Both the position numbers and the translations under genes were made by a program. A stretch of DNA of 64,000 nucleotides from Ptiloglossa arizonensis. Its lineage: Eukaryota > Arthropoda > Insecta > Hymenoptera > Colletidae. The notes under the pieces are model-generated. The model saw nothing but the letters and a program-made list of their open reading frames with translations, did no database searches and was not told where the DNA came from. Positions 11,135-23,889 of this stretch are shown here, in pieces. The stretch is from positions 310,001 to 374,000 of the forward strand of contig NW_027478786.1 in assembly GCF_051014685.1 (NCBI RefSeq), in the 5' to 3' direction. Within the stretch, counting starts at the first letter, position 1, and every line of letters starts with the position of its first letter.

Positions 11135-13341
11135 CCTAAGCCATTCCAGTTATTGGTTTCGAGTATCCGACTTGCGAAAATTCTGATGGTTTTTCAACCA
11201 TTCCTCAACTTCAAACTCCCATATCTCGCGAACGGATTGACGAACTCGAGAAATTCCTGTTGCATCTGAATGCAGAAACTCACCCGGTTACAATGGTGTG
11301 TCTACTTTTCCCCTAAGCCATTCCAGTTATTGGTTTCGAGTATCTGACTTGCGAAAATTTTGATGGTTTCTCAACCATTCCTTAACTTCAAACTCCCGTA
11401 TCTCGCGAACGCATTGACGAACTCGAGAAATTCCTGTTGCATCTGAAAGCACAAACTGGCCCGATTACAATGGTGTGTGTACTTTTCCCCCAGGCCATTG
11501 TAGTTATTGGTTTCGAGTATCAGACTTGCGAAAATTTTGATGGTTTCTCAACCATTCCACAACTTCAAACTCCCATATCTCGCGAACGGATTGACGAACT
11601 CGAGAAATTCCTGTTGCATCTGAGAGTAGAAACTCGCCCGATTACAATGGTGTGTGTACTTTTCCCCTAGGCCACTCCAGTTATTGGTTTCGAGTATCAG
11701 ACTTGCGAAAGTTTTAATGGTTTCTCAACCATTCCTTAACTTCAAACTCCCATATCTCGCGAACGGATTGACGAACTCGAGAAATTCCTGTTGCATCTGA
11801 AAGTAGAAACTCGCCCGATTACAATGGTGTGTGTACTTTTCCCCTAGGCCACTCCAGTTATTGGTTTCGCGTATCAGACTTGCGAAAATTTTAATGGTTT
11901 CTCTACCATTCCTTAACTTCAAACTTCCATATCTCGCGAACGGATTGAAGAACTCGAGAAATTCCTATTGCATCTGAAAGCAGAAACTCGCCCGATTACA
12001 ACGGTATGTGTATTTTTGCCTTAGGCCATAGTAGTTATTTGTTTCGAGTATCAGACTTGCGAAAATTTTGATGGTTTCTCAACCATTCCTTAACTTCAAA
12101 CTCCCATTTCTCGCGAACGGATTGACGAACACGAGAAATTCCTGTTGCATCTGAAAGCGGAAACTCGTACGATTACAACGATATGTGTATTTTTGGCCTA
12201 GGCCATAGTAGTTATTGGTTTGGAGTATCATACTTGCGAAAATTTTGATGGTTTCTCAACCATTCCACAACTTCAAACTCCCATATCTCGCGAACGGATT
12301 GACGAACTCGAGAAATTCCTGTTGCATCTGAAGGTAGAAACTCGCCCGATTACAATGTTGTGTGTACTTTTCCCCTAGGCCACTCCAGTTATTGGTTTCG
12401 AGTATCAGACTTGCGAAAATTTTAATGGTTTCTCAACCATTCCTCAACTTCAAACTCCCATATCTCGCGAACGGATTGACGAACACGAGAAATTCCTGTT
12501 GCATCTGAAAGCAGAAACTCGCCCGATTACAACGGTATGTGTATTTTTGCCTTAGGCCATAGTAATTATTGTTTTCGAGTATCAGACTTGCGAAAATTTT
12601 GATGGTTTCTCAACCATTCCTTAACTTCAAACTCCCATATCTCGCGAACGTATTGACGAACTCGAGAAATTCCTGTTGCAGCTGAAAGCGGAAACTCGTA
12701 CGATTACAACGATAGGTGTATTTTTGGCCTAGGCCACAGTAGTTATTGGTTTGGAGTATCATACTTGCGAAAATTTGGATGGCTTCTCAATCATTCCTTA
12801 GCTTCAAACTCCCATATATCGCGAACGGATTGACGAACTCGAGAAATTCCTGTTGCATCTGGAAGCAGAAACTCGCCCGATTACAACGGTATGTGTATTT
12901 TTGCCCTAGGCCATAGTAGTTATTGGTTTCGAGTATCAGAATTGCGAAAATTTTGATGGTTTCTCAACCATTCCTTAACTTCAAACTCCCATATCTCGCG
13001 AACGGATTGACGAACTCACGAAATTCCTATTGCATCTGAAAGCAGAAACTCGCCCGATTACAACGGTATGTGTATTTTAGCCTTAGGCCATAGTAGTTAA
13101 TGGTTTCTAGTATCAGACTTCCGATAATTTTGATGGTTTCTCAACAATACCTTAACTTCAAACTCCCATATCTCGCGAACGGATGGACGAACTCGAGAAA
13201 TTCCAGTTGCATCTGAATGCAGAAACACGTCCGGTTACAACGGTATGTGTATTTTTGCACTAGGACATAGTAGTTATTGGTTTCGAGTATCAGACTTGCG
13301 AAAATTTTGATGGTTTCTCAACCATTCCTTAACGTCAAACT
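11041..13341. repeat. 13-monomer unit, copy 1 (2,301 bp)
   Basis: First of two tandem 2,301-bp (13 x 177) units. Markers 2,301 bp apart include tatccgacttgcgaaaattc, gaatgcagaaactcaccc, gcacaaactggcccg, ccccaggccattg, ttccacaacttc, gcgtatcag, gtacgattacaacgata, and tagtagttaatgg (13091 and 15392). Most of the unit is very similar to copy 2, but a patch at about 12,600-12,900 is clearly different. Confidence 0.9.
11394..11410 (-). promoter_or_regulatory. Exact match to the essential CENP-B box pattern
   Basis: Read on the minus strand this 17-mer is GTTCGCGAGATACGGGA. It satisfies all nine fixed positions of the pattern NTTCGNNNNANNCGGGN that defines the mammalian CENP-B box. Ordinary monomers have CCCAT instead of CCCGT at this place and so match eight of nine. 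The match is seen in the sequence. That any protein binds it is inference, because the host is unknown and a chance match is possible. Confidence 0.4.
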
Positions 13342-15642
13342 CCCATATCTCGCGAACGGATTGACGAACTCGAGAAATTCCTGTTGCATCTGAAAGCAGA
13401 AACTCACCCGATTACAATGGTGTGTGTACTTTTACCCTAAGCCATTCCAGTTATTGGTTTCGAGTATCCGACTTGCGAAAATTCTGATGGTTTTTCAACC
13501 ATTCCTCAACTTCAAACTCCCATATCTCGCGAACGGATTGACGAACTCGAGAAATTCCTGTTGCATCTGAATGCAGAAACTCACCCGATTACAATGGTGT
13601 GTCTACTTTTCCCCTAAGCCATTCCAGTTATTGGTTTCGAGTATCTGACTTGCGAAAATTTTGATGGTTTCTCAACCATTCCTTAACTTCAAACTCCCAT
13701 ATCTCGCGAACGCATTGACGAACTCGAGAAATTCCTGTTGCATCTGAAAGCACAAACTGGCCCGATTACAATGGTGTGTGTACTTTTCCCCCAGGCCATT
13801 GTAGTTATTGGTTTCGAGTATCAGACTTGCGAAAATTTTGATGGTTTCTCAACCATTCCACAACTTCAAACTCCCATATCTCGCGAACGGATTGACGAAC
13901 TCGAGAAATTCCTGTTGCATCTGAGAGTAGAAACTCGCCCGATTACAATGGTGTGTGCACTTTTCCCCTAGGCCACTCCAGTTATTGGTTTCGAGTATCA
14001 GACTTGCGAAAATTTTAATGGTTTCTCAACCATTCCTTAACTTCAAACTCCCATATCTCGCGAACGGATTGACGAACTCGAGAAATTCCTGTTGCATCTG
14101 AAAGTAGAAACTCGCCCGATTACAATGGTGTTTGTAGTTTTCCCCTAGGCCACTCCAGTTATTGGTTTCGCGTATCAGACTTGCGAAAATTTTAATGGTT
14201 TCTCAACCATTCCTTAACTTCAAACTTCCATATCTCGCGAACGGATTGAAGAACTCGAGAAATTCCTATTGCATCTGAAAGCAGAAACTCGCCCGATTAC
14301 AACGGTATGTGTATTTTTGCCTTAGGCCATAGTAGTTATTTGTTTCGAGTATCAGACTTGCGAAAATTTTGATGGTTTCTCAACCATTCCTTAACTTCAA
14401 ACTCCCATATCTCGCGAACGGATTGACGAACACGAGAAATTCCTGTTGCATCTGAAAGCGGAAACTCGTACGATTACAACGATATGTGTATTTTTGGCCT
14501 AGGCCATAGTAGTTATTGGTTTGGAGTATCATACTTGCGAAAATTTTGATGGTTTCTCAACCATTCCACAACTTCAAACTCCCATATCTCGCGAACGGAT
14601 TGACGAACTCGAGAAATTCCTGTTGCATCTGAAAGTAGAAACTCGCCCGATTACAATGGTCTGTGCACTTTTCCCCTAGGCCAATCCAGTTATTGGTTTC
14701 GAGTATCAGACTTGCGAAAATTTTAATGGTTTCTCAACCATTCCTCAACTTCAAACTCCCATATCTCGCGAACGGATTGACGAACACGAGAAATTCCTGT
14801 TGCATCTGAAAGCAGAAACTCGCCCGATTACAACGGTATGTGTATTTTTGCCTTAGGCCATAGTAATTATTGTTTTCGCGTATCAGACTTGCGAAAATTT
14901 TGATGGTTTCTCAACCATACCTTAACTTCAAACTTCCATATCTCGCGAACGGATTGACGAACTCGAGAAATTCCTGTTGCATCTGGAAGCAGAAACTCGC
15001 CCGATTACAACGGTATGTGTATTTTTGGCCTAGGCCATAGTAGTTATTGGTTTGGAGTATCATACTTGCGAAAATTTTGATGGTTTCTCAACCATTCCTT
15101 AACTTCAAACTCCCATATCTCGCGAACGGATTGCCGAACTCGAGAAATTCCTGTTGCATCTGAAAGCAGAAACACGTCCGGTTACAACGGTATGTGTATT
15201 TTTGCCCTAGGACATAGTAGTTATTGGTTTCGAGTATCAGACTTGCGAAAATTTTGATGGTTTCTCAACCATTCCTTAACTTCAAACTCCCATATCTTGC
15301 GAACGGATTGACGAACTCAAGAAATTCCTATTCCATCTGAAAGCAGAAACTCGCCCGATTACAACGGTATGTGTATTTTAGCCTTAGGCCATAGTAGTTA
15401 ATGGTTTCTAGTATCAGACTTCCGATAATTTTGATGGTTTCTCAACAATACCTGAACTTCAAACTCCCATATCTCGCGAACGGATGGACGAACTCGAGAA
15501 ATTCCAGTTGCATCTGAAAGCAGAAACACGTCCGGTTACAACGGTATGTGTATTTTTGCCCTAGGCCATAGTAGTAATTGGTTTCGAGTATCAGACTTGC
15601 GAAAATTTTGATGGTTTCTCAACCATTCCTTAACTTCAAACT
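13342..15642. repeat. 13-monomer unit, copy 2 (2,301 bp)
   Basis: Second tandem 2,301-bp unit, directly abutting copy 1. It has its own changes, such as tgtttgtagttttcccc and ggtctgtgcac. At about 14,870-15,060 it carries a gcgtatcag, ataccttaac, acttccat, ctggaagcag series where copy 1 has cagctgaaagcgg and gataggtgt. After about 15,640 the sequence leaves the unit and enters a gatggattctc segment like the one at 9,415. Confidence 0.9.
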
Positions 15643-16450
15643 CCCATATCTCGCGAACGGATTGACGAACTCGAGAAATACCTGTTGCATCTGAAAGCAG
15701 AAACTCACCCGATTACAATGGTGTGTGTACTTTCCCCTAAGCCATTCCAGTTATTGGTTTCGAGTATCCGACTTGCGAAAATTTTGATGGATTCTCAACC
15801 ATTCCTTAACTTCAAGCTCCCATATATCGCGAACGGATTGACGAACTCGGGAAATTCCTATTGCATCTGAAAGCAGAAACTCGCCCGATTACAACGGTAT
15901 GTGTATTTTTGCCCTGGGCCATAGTAGTTATTGGTTTCGAGTATCAGACTTGCGAAAATTTTGATGGTTTCTCAACCATTCCTTAACTTCAAACTCCCAT
16001 ATCTCGCGAACGAATTGCCGAACTCGAGAAATTCCTGTTGCATCTGAAAGCAGAAACACGTCCGGTTACAACGGTATGTGTATTTTTGCCCTAGGACATA
16101 GTAGTTATTGGTTTCGAGTATCAGACTTGCGAAAATTTTGATGGTTTCTCAACCATTCCTTAACTTCAAACTCCCATATCTCGCGAACGGATTGCCGAAC
16201 TCGAGAAATTCCTGTTGTATCTGAAAGCAGAAACTCGCCCGATTACAATGGTGTGTGTACTTTTCCCCTAGGCCATTCCAGTTATTGGTTTCGAGTATCA
16301 GACTTGCGAAAATTTTGATGGTTTCTCAACCATTCCTTAACTTCAAACTCCCATATCTCGCGAACGGATTAACGAATCCGAGAAATTCGTGTTGCATCTG
16401 AAAGCAGAAACTCACCCGATTACAGCGGTATGTGTATTTTTGCCCCAGGC

Positions 16451-17511
16451 GATAGTAGTTATTGGTTTCGAGTATCAGACTTGCGGAAATTATGATGGAT
16501 TCTCAACCATTCCTTAACTTCAAACTCCCATATATCGCGAACGGATTGACGAACTCGAGAAATTCCTATTGCATCTGAAAGCAGAAACTCGCCCGATTAC
16601 AACGGTATGTGTATTTTTGCCCTGGGCCATAGTAGTTATTGGTTTCGAGTATCAGACTTGTGAAAATTTTGATGGTTTCTCAACCATTCCTTAACTTCAA
16701 ACTCCCATATCTCGCGAACGGATTGCCGAACTCGAGAAATTCCTGTTGCACCTGAAAGCAGAAACTCGCCCGATTACAATGGTGTGTTTACTGTTCCCCT
16801 AGGCCATTCCAGTTATTGGTTTCGAGTATCAGACTTGCGAAAACTTTAATGGTTTCTCAACCATTCCTTAAGTTCAAACTCCAATATCTCGCGAACGGAT
16901 TGACGAACTCGAGAAATTCCTATTCCATCTGAAAGCAGAAACTCGCCCGATTACAACGGTATGTGTATTTTTGCCCTGGGCCATAGTAGTTATTGGTTTC
17001 GAGTATCAGACTTGCGAAAATTTTGATGGTTTCTCAACCATTCCTTAACTTCAAACTCCCATATCTCGCGAACGGATTGCCGAACTCGAGAAATTCCTGT
17101 TGCATCTGAAAGCAGAAACTCGCCCGATTACAATGGTGTGTGTACTGTTCCCCTAGGCCATTCCAGTTATTGGTTTCGAGTATCACACTTGCGAAAATTT
17201 TAATGGTTTCTCAACCATTCCTTAAGTTCAAACTCCCATATCTCGCGAACAGATTGACGAACTCGAGAAATTCCTATTCCATCTGAAAGCAGAAACTCGC
17301 CCGATTACAACGGTATGTGTATTTTTGCCCTGGGCCATAGTAGTTATTGGTTTCGAGTATCAGACTTGCGAAAATTTTAATGGTTTCTCAACCATTCCTT
17401 AACTTCAGATCCCATATCTCGCGAACGGATTGACGAAGTCGAGAAATTCCTGTTGCATCTGAAAGTAGAATCTCGCCCGATTACAAAGGTATGTGTATTT
17501 TTGCCCTAGGC
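16451..17511. repeat. 6-monomer unit, copy 1 (1,061 bp)
   Basis: First of two tandem 1,061-bp units (6 x 177 minus 1). The marker 'gatagtagttattgg' after 'ggc' lies at 16451 and 17512. Shared variants are gcggaaattatgatggattc, gacttgtgaaaa, gcacctgaaag, gtgtttactg, gtatcacac, gaacagattg, and the one-base deletion 'cttcagatccc' at about 17,403. Confidence 0.9.
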
Positions 17512-18572
17512 GATAGTAGTTATTGGTTTCGAGTATCAGACTTGCGGAAATTATGATGGATTCTCAACCATTCCTTAACTTCAAACTCCCATATATCGCG
17601 AACGGATTGACGAACTCGAGAAATTCCTATTGCATCTGAAAGCAGAAACTCGCCCGATTACAACGGTATGTGTATTTTTGCCCTGGGCCATAGTAGTTAT
17701 TGGTTTCGAGTATCAGACTTGTGAAAATTTTGATGGTTTCTCAACCATTCCTTAACTTCAAACTCCCATATCTCGCGAACGGATTGCCGAACTCGAGAAA
17801 TTCCTGTTGCACCTGAAAGCAGAAACTCGCCCGATTACAATGGTGTGTTTACTGTTCCCCTAGGCCATTCCAGTTATTGGTTTCGAGTATCAGACTTGCG
17901 AAAACATTAATGGTTTCTCAACCATTCCTTAAGTTCAAACTCCCATATCTCGCGAACGGATTGACGAACTCGAGAAATTCCTATTCCATCTGAAAGCAGA
18001 AACTCGCCCGATTACAACGGTATGTGTATTTTTGCCCTGGGCCATAGTAGTTATTGGTTTCGAGTATCAGACTTGCGAAAATTTTGATGGTTTCTCAACC
18101 ATTCCTTAACTTCAAACTCCCATATCTCGCGAACGGATTGCCGAACTCGAGAAATTCCTGTTGCATCTGAAAGCAGAAACTCGCCCGATTACAATAGTGT
18201 GTGTACTGTTCCCCTAGGCCATTCCAGTTATTGGTTTCGAGTATCACACTTGCGAAAATTTTAATGGTTTCTCAACCATTCCTTAAGTTCAAACTCCCAT
18301 ATCTCGCGAACAGATTGACGAACTCGAGAAATTCCTATTCCATCTGAAAGCAGAAACTCGCCCGATTACAACGGTATGTGTATTTTTGCCCTGGGCCATA
18401 GTAGTTATTGGTTTCGAGTATCAGACTTGCGAAAATTTTAATGGTTTCTCAACCATTCCTTAACTTCAGATCCCATATCTCGCGAACGGATTGACGAAGT
18501 CGAGAAATTCCTGTTGCATCTGAAAGTAGAATCTCGCCCGATTACAAAGGTATGTGTATTTTTGCCCTAGGC
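17512..18572. repeat. 6-monomer unit, copy 2 (1,061 bp)
   Basis: Tandem partner of 16,451-17,511. Only a few differences are visible: gaaaacattaatgg for gaaaactttaatgg, ctcccatatc for ctccaatatc, and aatagtgtg for aatggtgtg. The deletion 'cttcagatccc' is present at 18,464, exactly one unit from its partner. This points to a recent event. Confidence 0.9.
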
Positions 18573-19619
18573 CATAGTAGTTATTGGTTTCGAGTATCAG
18601 ACTTGGGAAAATTATGATGGTTTCTCAACCATTCCTTAACTTCAAACTCCCATATCTCGCGAACAGAATGAGGAACTCGAGAAATTCCTGTTGCATCTGA
18701 AAGTGGAAACTTGCCCGATTACAATGGTGTGTGTACTTTTCCCCTAGGCCATTCCAGTTATTGGATTCGAGTATCAGACTTGCGAAAATTTTAATGGTTT
18801 CTCAACCATTCCTTAAGTTCAAACTCCCATATCTCGCGAACGGATTGACGAACTCGAGAAATTCCTATTCCATCTGAAAGCAGAAACTCGCCCGATTACA
18901 ACGGTATGTGTATTTTTGCCGTAAGCCATAGTAGTTATTGGTTTCGAGTACCAGACTTGCGAAAATTTTAATGGTTTCTCAACCATTCCTTAACTTCAAA
19001 CTCCCATATCTCGCGAACGGATTGACGAACTCGAGAAATTCCTGTTGCATCTGAAAGTAGAAACTCGCCCGATTACAACGGTATGTGTATTTTTGCCCTA
19101 GGCCAGAGTAGTTATTGGTTTCGAGTATCAGACTTGCGAAAATTATGATGGTTTCTCAACCATTCCTTAACTTCAAACTCCCATATCTCGCGAACGGAAT
19201 GAGGAACTCGAGAAAATCCTGTTGCATCTGAAAGTGGAAACTCGCCCGATTACAATGGTGTGTGTACTTTTCCCCTAGGCCATTCTAGTTATTGGTTTCG
19301 AGTATCAGAATTGCGAAAATTTTAATGGTTTCTCAACCACTCCTTAACTTCAAACTCCCATATCTTGCGAACGGATTGACGAACTCGAGAAATTCCTGTT
19401 GCATCTGAAAGCAGAAACTCGCCCGATTACAACGGTATGTGTATTTTTGCCCTGGGCCATAGTAGTTATTGGTTTCGAGTATCAGACTTGCGAAAACTTT
19501 AATGGTTTCTCAACCATTCCTTAACTTCAAACTCCCATATCTCGCGAACGGATTGACGAACTCGAGAAATTCCTATTCCATCTGAAAGCAGAAACACGCC
19601 CGATTACAACGGTATGTGT

Positions 19620-20200
19620 ATTTTTGCCTTAGGCCATAGTAGTTGTTGGTTTCGAGTATCAGACTTGCGAACATTTTGATGGTTTCTCAACCATTCCTTA
19701 ACTTCAAACTCCCATATCTCGCGAACGGATTGCCGAACTCGAGAAATTCCTGTTGCATCTGAAAGCAGAAACTCGCCCGATTACAATGGTGTGTTTACTG
19801 TTCCCCTAGGCCATTCCAGTTATTGGTTTCGAGTATCAGACTTGCGAAAATTTTAATGGTTTCTCAACCATTCCTTAAGTTCAAACTCCCATATCTCGCG
19901 AACGGATTGACGAACTCGAGAAATTCCTATTCCATCTGAAAGCAGAAACTCGCCCGATTACAACGGTATGTGTATTTTTGCCCTGGGCCATAGTAGTTAT
20001 TGGTTTCGAGTATCAGACTTGCGAAAATTTTAAAGGTTTCTCAACCATTCCTTAACTTCAAACTCCCATATCTCGCGAACGGATTGACGAACTCGAGAAA
20101 TTCCTGTTGCATCTGAAAGTAGAAACTCGCCCGATTACAATGGTGTGTGTACTTTTCCCCTAAGCCATTCCAGTTATTGGTTTCGAGTATCAGACTTGCG
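19620..20200. repeat. Copy 1 of 7-monomer spaced duplication (offset 1,239)
   Basis: Shares gcgaacattttg, gtgtttactgttcccc (19791 and 21030), the class B 'gccctgggcc' tail and a following 'cccctaagcc' monomer with 20,859-21,439. The offset is exactly 7 x 177 bp. The match ends where this copy has ctgatggtttttc and the other has ttgatggtttctc. Confidence 0.8.
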
Positions 20201-20858
20201 AAAATTCTGATGGTTTTTCAACCATTCCTCAACTTCAAACTCCCATATATCGCGAACGGATTGACGAACTCGAGAAATTCCTATTGCATCTGAAAGCAGA
20301 AACTCGCCCGATTACAACGGTATGTATACTTTTCCCCTAGGCCATTCCAGTTATTGGTTTCGAGTATCAGACTTGCGAAAATTTTGATGGTTTCTCAACC
20401 ATTCCTTAACTTCAAACTCCCATATCTCGCGAACGGATTGACGAATTCGAGAAATTCGTGTTGCATCTGAAAGCAGAAACTCGCCCGATTACAACGGTAT
20501 GTGTATTTTTGCCCCAGGCCATAGTAGTTATTGGTTTCGAGTATCAGACTTGCGGAAATTATGATGGTTTCTCAACCATTCCATAAGTTCAAACTCCCAT
20601 ATCTCGCGAACCGATTGACGAACTCGAGAAATTCCTATTCCATCTGAAAGCAGAAACACGCCCGATTACAACGGTACGTGTATTTTTGCCTTAGGCCATA
20701 GTAGTTATTGGTTTCGAGTATCAGACTTGCGAACATTTTGATGGTTTCACAACCATTCCTTAACTTCAAACTCCCATATCTCGCGAACGGATTGCCGAAC
20801 TCGAGAAATTCCTGTTGCATCTGAAAGCAGAAACTCGCCCGATTACAACGGTATGTGT

Positions 20859-21439
20859 ATTTTTGCCTTAGGCCATAGTAGTTATTGGTTTCGAGTATCA
20901 GACTTGCGAACATTTTGATGGTTTCTCAACCATTCCTTAACTTCAAACTCCCATATCTCGCGAACGGATTGCCGAACTCGAGAAATTCCTGTTGCATCTG
21001 AAAGCAGAAACTCGCCCGATTACAATGGTGTGTTTACTGTTCCCCTAGGCCATTCCAGTTATTGGTTTCGAGTATCAGACTTGCGAAAATTTTAATGGTT
21101 TCTCAACCATTCCTTAAGTTCAAACTCCCATATCTCGCGAACGGATTGACGAACTCGAGAAATTCCTATTCCATCTGAAAGCAGAAACTCGCCCGATTAC
21201 AACGGTATGTGTATTTTTGCCCTGGGCCATAGTAGTTATTGGTTTCGAGTATCAGACTTGCGAAAATTTTAATGGTTTCTCAACCATTCCTTAACTTCAA
21301 ACTCCCATATCTCGCGAACGGATTGACGAACTCGAGAAATTCCTGTTGCATCTGAAAGTAGAAACTCGCCCGATTACAATGGTGTGTGTACTTTTCCCCT
21401 AAGCCATTCCAGTTATTGGTTTCGAGTATCAGACTTGCG
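20859..21439. repeat. Copy 2 of 7-monomer spaced duplication
   Basis: Partner of 19,620-20,200. Immediately upstream, two consecutive monomers with gcgaacattttg and gccttaggcc (about 20,635-20,988) are close copies of each other, which indicates a one-monomer tandem duplication. Together these changes make a minus-strand frame open over two monomers here. Confidence 0.78.
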
Positions 21440-23004
21440 AAAATTTTGATGGTTTCTCAACCATTCCTTAACTTCAAACTCCCATATCTCGCGAACGGAT
21501 TGACGAACTCGAGAAATTCCTATTCCATCTGAAAGCAGAAACTCGTCCGATTACAACGGTATGTGTATTTTTGCCTTAAGCCATAGTAGTTATTGGTTTC
21601 GAGTACCAGACTTGCGAAAATTTTAATGGTTTCTCAACCATTCCTTAACTTCAAACTCCCATATCTCGCGAACGGATTGAGGAACTCGAGAAATTCCTGT
21701 TGCATCTGAAAGTAGAAACTCGCCCGATTACAACGGTACGTGTATTTTTGCCTTAGGCCATAGTAGATATTGGTTTCGAGTATCAGACTTGCGAACATTT
21801 TGATGGTTTCACAACCATTCCTTAACTTCAAACTCCCATATCTCGCGAACGGATTGCCGAACTCGAGAAATTCCTGTTGCATCTGAAAGCAGAAACTCGC
21901 CCGATTACAATGGTGTGTGTACTTTTCCCCTAGGCCATTCCAGTTATTGGTTTCGAGTATCAGACTTGCGAAAATTTTGATGGTTTCTCAACCATTCCTT
22001 AACTTCAAACTCCCATATCTCGCGAACGGATTGACGAATTCGAGGAATTCGTGTTGCATCTGAAAGCAGAAACTCGCCCGAATACAACGGTATGTGTATT
22101 TTTGCCCCTGGCCATAGTAGTTATTGGTTTCGAGTATCAGATTTGCGGAAATTATGATGGATTCTCAACCATTCCTTAACTTCAAACTCCCATATATCGC
22201 GAACGGATTGACGAACTCGAGAAATTCCTATTGCATCTGAAAGCAGAAACTCGCCCGATTACAACGGTATGTGTATTTTTGCCCTGGGCCATAGTAGTTA
22301 TTGGTTTCGAGTATCAGACTTGCGAAAATTTTGATGGTTTCTCAACCATTCCTTAACTTCAAACTCCCATATCTCGCGAACGGATTACCGAACTCGAGAA
22401 ATTCCTGTTGCATTTGAAAGCAGAAACTCGCCCGATTACAATGGTGTGTGTACTGTTCCCCTATGCCATTCCAGTTATTGGTTTCGAGTATCAGACTTGC
22501 GAAAATTTTAATGGTTTCTCAACCATTCCTTAAGTTCAAACTCCCATATCTCGCGAACGGAATGAGGAACTCGTGAAATTCCTGTTGCATCTGAAAGAGG
22601 GAACTCGTCCGATTACAATGGTGTGTGTACTTTTCCCCTAGGCCATTCCAGTTATTGGTATCGAGTATCAGACTTCCGAAAATTTTGATGGTTCTTCACC
22701 CATTCCTCAACTTCAAACTCCCATATCTCGCGAACGGATTGACGAACTCGAGAAATTCCTGTTGCATCTGAAAGTAGAAACTCACCCGATTACAATGGTG
22801 TGTGTACTTTTCCCCTAAGCCATTCCAGTTATTGGTTTCGAGTATCCGACTTGCGAAAATTTTGATGGTTTCTCAACCATTCCTTAACTTCAAACTCCCA
22901 TATCTCGAGAACGGATTGACGAACTCGAGAAATTCCTGTTGCATCTGAAAGAGGGAACTCGCCCGATTACAATGGTGTGTGTACTTTTCCCCTAGGCCAT
23001 TCCA

Positions 23005-23835
23005 GTTATTGGTTTCGAGTATCAGACTTGCGAAAATTTTGATGGTTTCTCAACCATTCCTTAACTTCAAACTCCCATATCTCGCGAACGGATTGACGAA
23101 CTCGAGAAATTCCTGTTGCATCTGAAAGCACAAACTCGCCCGATTACAATGGTGTGTGTACTTTTCCCCTAGGCCATTCCAGTTATTGGTTTCGAGTATC
23201 AGACTTCCGAAAATTTTGATGGTTTTTCACCCATTCCTCAACTTCAAACTCCCATATCTCGCGAACGGATTGACGAACTCGAGAAATTCCTGTTGCATCT
23301 GAAAGTAGAAACTCACCCGATTACAATGGTGTGTGTACTTTTCCCCTAAGCCATTCCAGATATTGGTTTCGAGTATCCGACTTGCGAAAATTTTGATGGT
23401 TTCTCAACCATTCCTTAACTTCAAACTCCCATATCTTGCGAACGGATTGACGAACTCGAGAAATTCCTGTTGCATCTGAAAGCAGAAACTCGCCCGATTA
23501 CAATGGTGTGTGTACTTTTCCCCTAGGCCATTCCAGTTATTGGTTTCGAGTATCAGACTTGCGAAAATTTTAATTGTTTCTCAACCATTCCTTAAGTTCA
23601 AACTCCCATATCTCGCGAACGGATGGACGAACTCGAGATATTCCTATTCCATCTGAAAGCAGAAACTCGCCCGATTACAACGGTATGTGTATTTTTCCCC
23701 TAGGCCACTGTAGTTATTGGTTTCGAGTATCAGACTTGCGAAAATTTTGATGGTTTCTCAACCATTCCTTAACTTCAATCTCCCATATCTCGCGAACGGA
23801 TTGACGAACTCGAGAAATTCCTGTTGCATCTGAAA
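23005..23835. repeat. Copy 1 of 885-bp (5-monomer) spaced duplication
   Basis: Matches 23,890-24,720. The marker agacttccga with gtttttcacccattcc lies at 23,201 and 24,086, exactly 885 bp apart. The series continues through ccagatattgg, tatcttgcg, ttaattgtttctc, gatggacg with gagatattcc, and ttcaatctccc. The first class C tail of the window lies in this copy, at about 23,690. Confidence 0.87.
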
Positions 23836-23889
23836 GCACAAACTCGCCCGATTACAATGGTGTGTGTACTTTTCCCCTAGGCCACTGTA

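Noticed and set aside
20635..20913. Minus-strand frame of 92 codons, and similar ones at 21,634, 34,975, 51,370, 54,381, 54,912, 59,159 and 59,363
   Set aside because: All are the same minus-strand satellite frame opened by loss of the stop in tctcaacc or by a bounded single monomer; none has gene features.
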